Source of the DNA: Rotaria macrura
Taxonomy: Eukaryota; Rotifera; Eurotatoria; Philodinida; Philodinidae
Length of the DNA stretch: 64,000 nucleotides
Direction of reading: 5' to 3'
Assembly (NCBI GenBank): GCA_900239685.1
Contig: OENT01000703.1
Location: 1-64,000, forward strand
In this document: positions 60,819-64,000 of the stretch, in pieces
Layout of the letters: the number at the start of each line of letters is the position of its first letter
How positions within the stretch are numbered: the stretch's first letter is position 1
Translations under genes and position numbers: made by a program
The notes under the pieces: model-generated
The model's input: only the letters and a program-made list of their open reading frames with translations
Told to the model about the DNA's origin: nothing
The model's database searches: none

Positions 60819-62429
60819 GATCGTTAATAAATGTTGATTATATGCAAAATGCTATAAAATTTCAAACTAACGAGAGTTATTTCTTCGACTTTTTTTCTTC
60901 TTCAAGAACTTAATATTGGCTTGATCAGAAAAGTAAATAAAGAGACGTAGACATTTTTTTTCAGTCCACATAAATATTATACGTGAATTATAATTGCAAA
61001 GACTCACCTATTCTGATGTTGGAGTATAGAATCATTTCCTTCGACAAACGATGAAATCGACAGAAATTGCTTTATTCTTAAACAACGTCCTTTACTTTCC
61101 GGAGACTGGAATCATTAGTTGCGACATAGTTTATGTTGAAATGAATTCATTTATAATAAATATTCGTCGATACCAAGTATGATCGATCAAAAATTTTTCA
61201 ACAATCATTGATAGTGTTGAAATATTGGTGATATCAGGTTAGTTGTGTCTTGAAACTGATGGATGAACTTCAATAGACCAGCATAAATGATTCAACTTTT
61301 TGTAATTAGACGGTAATTGATAGACACAATCTCATCAGTAATCGAATGCGTCTCATGAAGACGATTCTCAAAATTTTTCTTCAAATTCAAAAATCGTGCC
61401 CGTATCAAAATTTATCGTCAGAAGAAAAGAAAACAAATATCTTTGTGTTCTTTTTGGTGACCGTCTCATTTCTTACTGGTGCGATTATGATCTGATGATG
61501 AGATACGAGTATCATCGATTCAGACCAGTAGCCGATTTAGAGGAATTTTATTTCAAATCGTTCGATAAATAATTTTTAATTTTATTCAAATATCTTATGA
61601 ATGGAACTAGTTAGCATCGTGTTCACAGTATTTCGATTAAAATTTGCCACATTATTCAATCCATCTAAAGTCTCTCAAGTCGTTCGAAGCGCATCGTGGT
61701 TGCAACTATGTTCTCTACGTTGTGAAAAAATCTACTTTCAACCTGTCTGCCTCTTATGTTTCATTTAGTTTCATGCTTTCTTTTTCTTGCGAACATTACT
61801 CCTCTTTTCTATTACTACGTGGTATACCTATAGTCAAGAAATCATTTCTTAGTATTTTGTGGGAGGTAATTGTTTTTGTTTCCATTCTCATAAGACTTTC
61901 AGAATCTCTACTACGATTTCAAGTTTCTTTTTGTTTTTTAGAGATTGTCATTATACAGAAAATATACTAGCATATCAATAACACCGATCAGAAAGAGAGG
62001 ATCTTCACAATGAAGAGACAACAATAATAGGATATTGTCAAAAAGTTCGTTCAAAGATGAGAGACAAAAAGAAAAATAATTGTTCCAATAATTGAATTAC
62101 AATTTAAGGATTAATAAAAAAATGATCTAGCTTTTTATTTATAGGTTACTTTTATATTTTTATCGATATAAGAAAGTCTTTGCAACGATGTCGAAATCTA
62201 TTTTTCACGACTATAAAATTAAATTAACTGCAGCATTATTTCATTGAATGTCGAAATATTGCAAATTATCAACATAAATTAAGAACGATGAAGCAGTATT
62301 TTCAGGAACATCCTTTTTCATAGCGTTCTGGACAAGATTGCTTTCTACAGGGCACTATCATCTCTTTCGTCGTGTGTTGAAAACTAGTAGACTGCACCAA
62401 GATCAAAACAACAAACTCATACGTTGATT
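60819..62429. other. Intergenic, no gene recognised
   Basis: The longest frame (61644..61970, +, 108 codons) is hydrophobic, rich in Ser/Phe/Leu, and starts with a non-ATG codon. I do not consider it supported. Confidence 0.4.
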
Positions 62430-62437
62430 ATTCCAAC

Positions 62438-63574
62438 GGGTTATATGAATTTCAGGCAACGCCGAAGTTCCTTGAGTCATTTCGGTTCTGCCCGAAAGTA
62501 ACCTCATGATCCAAAAATAATAATTTGATTTTTTAATTAATTGCTAATTATCACAGTGCTGAACAAGACGACTCAGCGTTGAGCAGGATGGCGCAGCACC
62601 TTACAAGATGAGTTTAGATCATACTATAGTTACAGCATCTTGCTCAGTACATTTTATCTAGATCAATGGCAACCTATGACAGTAGGTGAAAATGTAATAT
62701 GAACTTTGTAGTTGATAAGTTTCAATTATAACAATCCATTGTTCAAACTATGGCTCGCTGACTGAAAATAACTACTTGGAAATCCGCAATATCAGGGTTG
62801 GGAGAACATTAATATCATCTTGTACTTAATACGATGAGGGATCCCTTTCGGTGAAACTGTTTTCATTGTTTTAGAATTACGTTCTAAGACATTTCTCAGC
62901 AGTTCAAGTTTCTATTTACTAGACGCTTCTCATTCACTTTCTTCTGCAACAGCATCGTTTCAAACATCAATATTGGTACCAATAGTAACAGTAACTGACA
63001 ATACAATCAAAAATAAACGTCGTACTTATCCGCTAAGGGCTACTCCATATGGAACGAGGTAAAGAAGGGTAGAATCAGCCAAAAAAGCAAAATAAATTTC
63101 ATATTTTGTTGTTAAAATATTTAGAGATACTTTTGTCGTTTATCTTAACTTTCTCTTTTTTGAACGTATTACTTGTCGATCGGTATTTGTTTTATTTTGA
63201 ATTTAAGAAAATGATCTTGCTAGAAAAAACTGAACACATGTAATTAAAAAATTCGAAGCATTACTAACCCTGGAGAAGACATAATCATAAGCTCACATTA
63301 GACAAAAGGAGGAGCATCACTTTGAAGTCCTCCTATTAAGACTACACTCTTTTACTTTGAGATATATTGTAAGGAAATAACAACTATCTCAAAAAACTAT
63401 ACCATTTATAACTGGACTTGAAACAGATAGCAAAGCCTAACGTCCTCCTGCTGAGCACTATGATAATTAGCAATTAATTAAAAACAAAATTATGATTTTT
63501 GGATCGAGAGGTCACTTCCGGGCCTGACCGAAATTCTGGTCCGAAAATTCTGTGGGCCAAAATTCTGATCCTCC
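62438..63574. mobile_element. Foldback-type DNA element with AATTTCGG subrepeats (element F)
   Basis: The arms at 62438 to about 62600 and about 63425 to 63574 are inverted. They share AATTAATTGCTAATTATCA (62538 and, inverted, 63465), GATCCAAAAAT and an outer zone of repeats like GAATTTCGG with CC. The outer 20 bases start GG at both ends and align without gaps (GGGTTATATGAATTTCAGGC against GGAGGATCAGAATTTTGGCC). The flanks ATTCCAAC (62430..62437) and ATTCCATT (63575..63582) match at 6 of 8 bases, consistent with an aged target duplication. The core of about 830 bases has no recognised gene. The design matches elements A to E. Confidence 0.65.
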
Positions 63575-63582
63575 ATTCCATT

Positions 63583-64000
63583 GTAAGATGTTCTTCTGTT
63601 GATCTCACTCATCTTATATTCAAAAACCGTTTTGGTGAAGTAGTTTTTATCAGTGTGCTCGAAAATGTAGAAAGAAAAATACGAATTATTGTTGCGTTTC
63701 TTATAATTCTACTAGTGTAGATGCTAAGGTTCTTTTACACGATATGGATGGCCTTTCTCAAACGCGCACACAACACACAGTGTGGGTGTGCATATCATGC
63801 AGTAGCACCCATTTTAAACCAGTAGTAATGAACATGAGTAATATATTATGCAATTTAAATAAAAGAGGTAAACGAAGAAGTATTATATGAGTAAAATTCT
63901 ATTTTCATGACTGAAGCTGTTGCGTTTTCAACTTATGTGATCCAAGCAAAATCTATATCTATTTCATTTATGAATTGTTTATTCATAAAATCTCTAGAAG
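63583..64000. other. Intergenic, no gene recognised
   Basis: No gene. A frame running from 63499 to 63720 is mostly a reading of the right arm of element F and its flank. A GT/CA-rich patch near 63755..63795 includes one TGTGGG. Confidence 0.45.

Noticed and set aside
61644..61970. 108-codon hydrophobic plus-strand frame
   Set aside because: Non-ATG start and Ser/Phe/Leu-rich composition typical of translated AT-rich noncoding DNA; no motif.
63755..63795. GTGTGGGTGTG patch as a possible bdelloid telomere repeat
   Set aside because: A single TGTGGG in a short GT/CA-rich stretch; no array.

Overview
The window looks like a stretch of bdelloid rotifer nuclear genome (genus not determinable). 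This rests on AT-rich DNA, sparse compact genes, short (55-168 bp) GT-AG introns, animal-type genes (rhodopsin-like receptor), genes of families better known from bacteria or plants, and many diverse DNA transposons. No database search was possible, so the organism call is an inference.

Genes, left to right: a secreted P1 (S58/DmpA-type) aminopeptidase (5378..6541 +); a flavin amine oxidase of polyamine-oxidase type (14688..16040 -); a broken membrane-anchored protein (21623..22282 +); a secreted DUF2807/head-GIN protein (25786..26625 -); a seven-helix receptor (35038..35982 +); an unrecognised 212-residue protein (38239..38877 +); a three-exon membrane protein with pentapeptide-like repeats (45913..47542 -); and a two-exon pathogen-related/SnoaL-like protein (51009..52828 -). 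The genes face both ways, show no operon or pathway link, and lie in long noncoding stretches.

Mobile DNA is the most distinctive part. At least six elements (2101..2946, 11704..13961, 24295..24933, 39088..39630, 40349..41153, 62438..63574) share one design: a roughly 17-22 base terminal segment usually starting G or GG, then inverted arms built from short subrepeats, then a small unique core. Three have exact 8- or 9-base target duplications, and two more have imperfect ones. One carries a Mutator-like (MULE) transposase of five exons, complete apart from one premature stop. Several small ones carry a single short Lys/Glu-rich reading frame, and two of those share a YDKI[N/D]E motif. Other elements are a hAT-like unit of 2.9 kb (57901..60810), a 1.0 kb unit with nearly identical 160-base inverted arms around a cysteine-rich exon-like frame (56821..57834), and a two-copy dispersed repeat (9747..10291 and 27914..28383).

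A mix of transposons and possible foreign genes fits what is described for bdelloid subtelomeric or accessory regions, but no telomeric array is visible. No tRNA, rRNA or CRISPR array was recognised.
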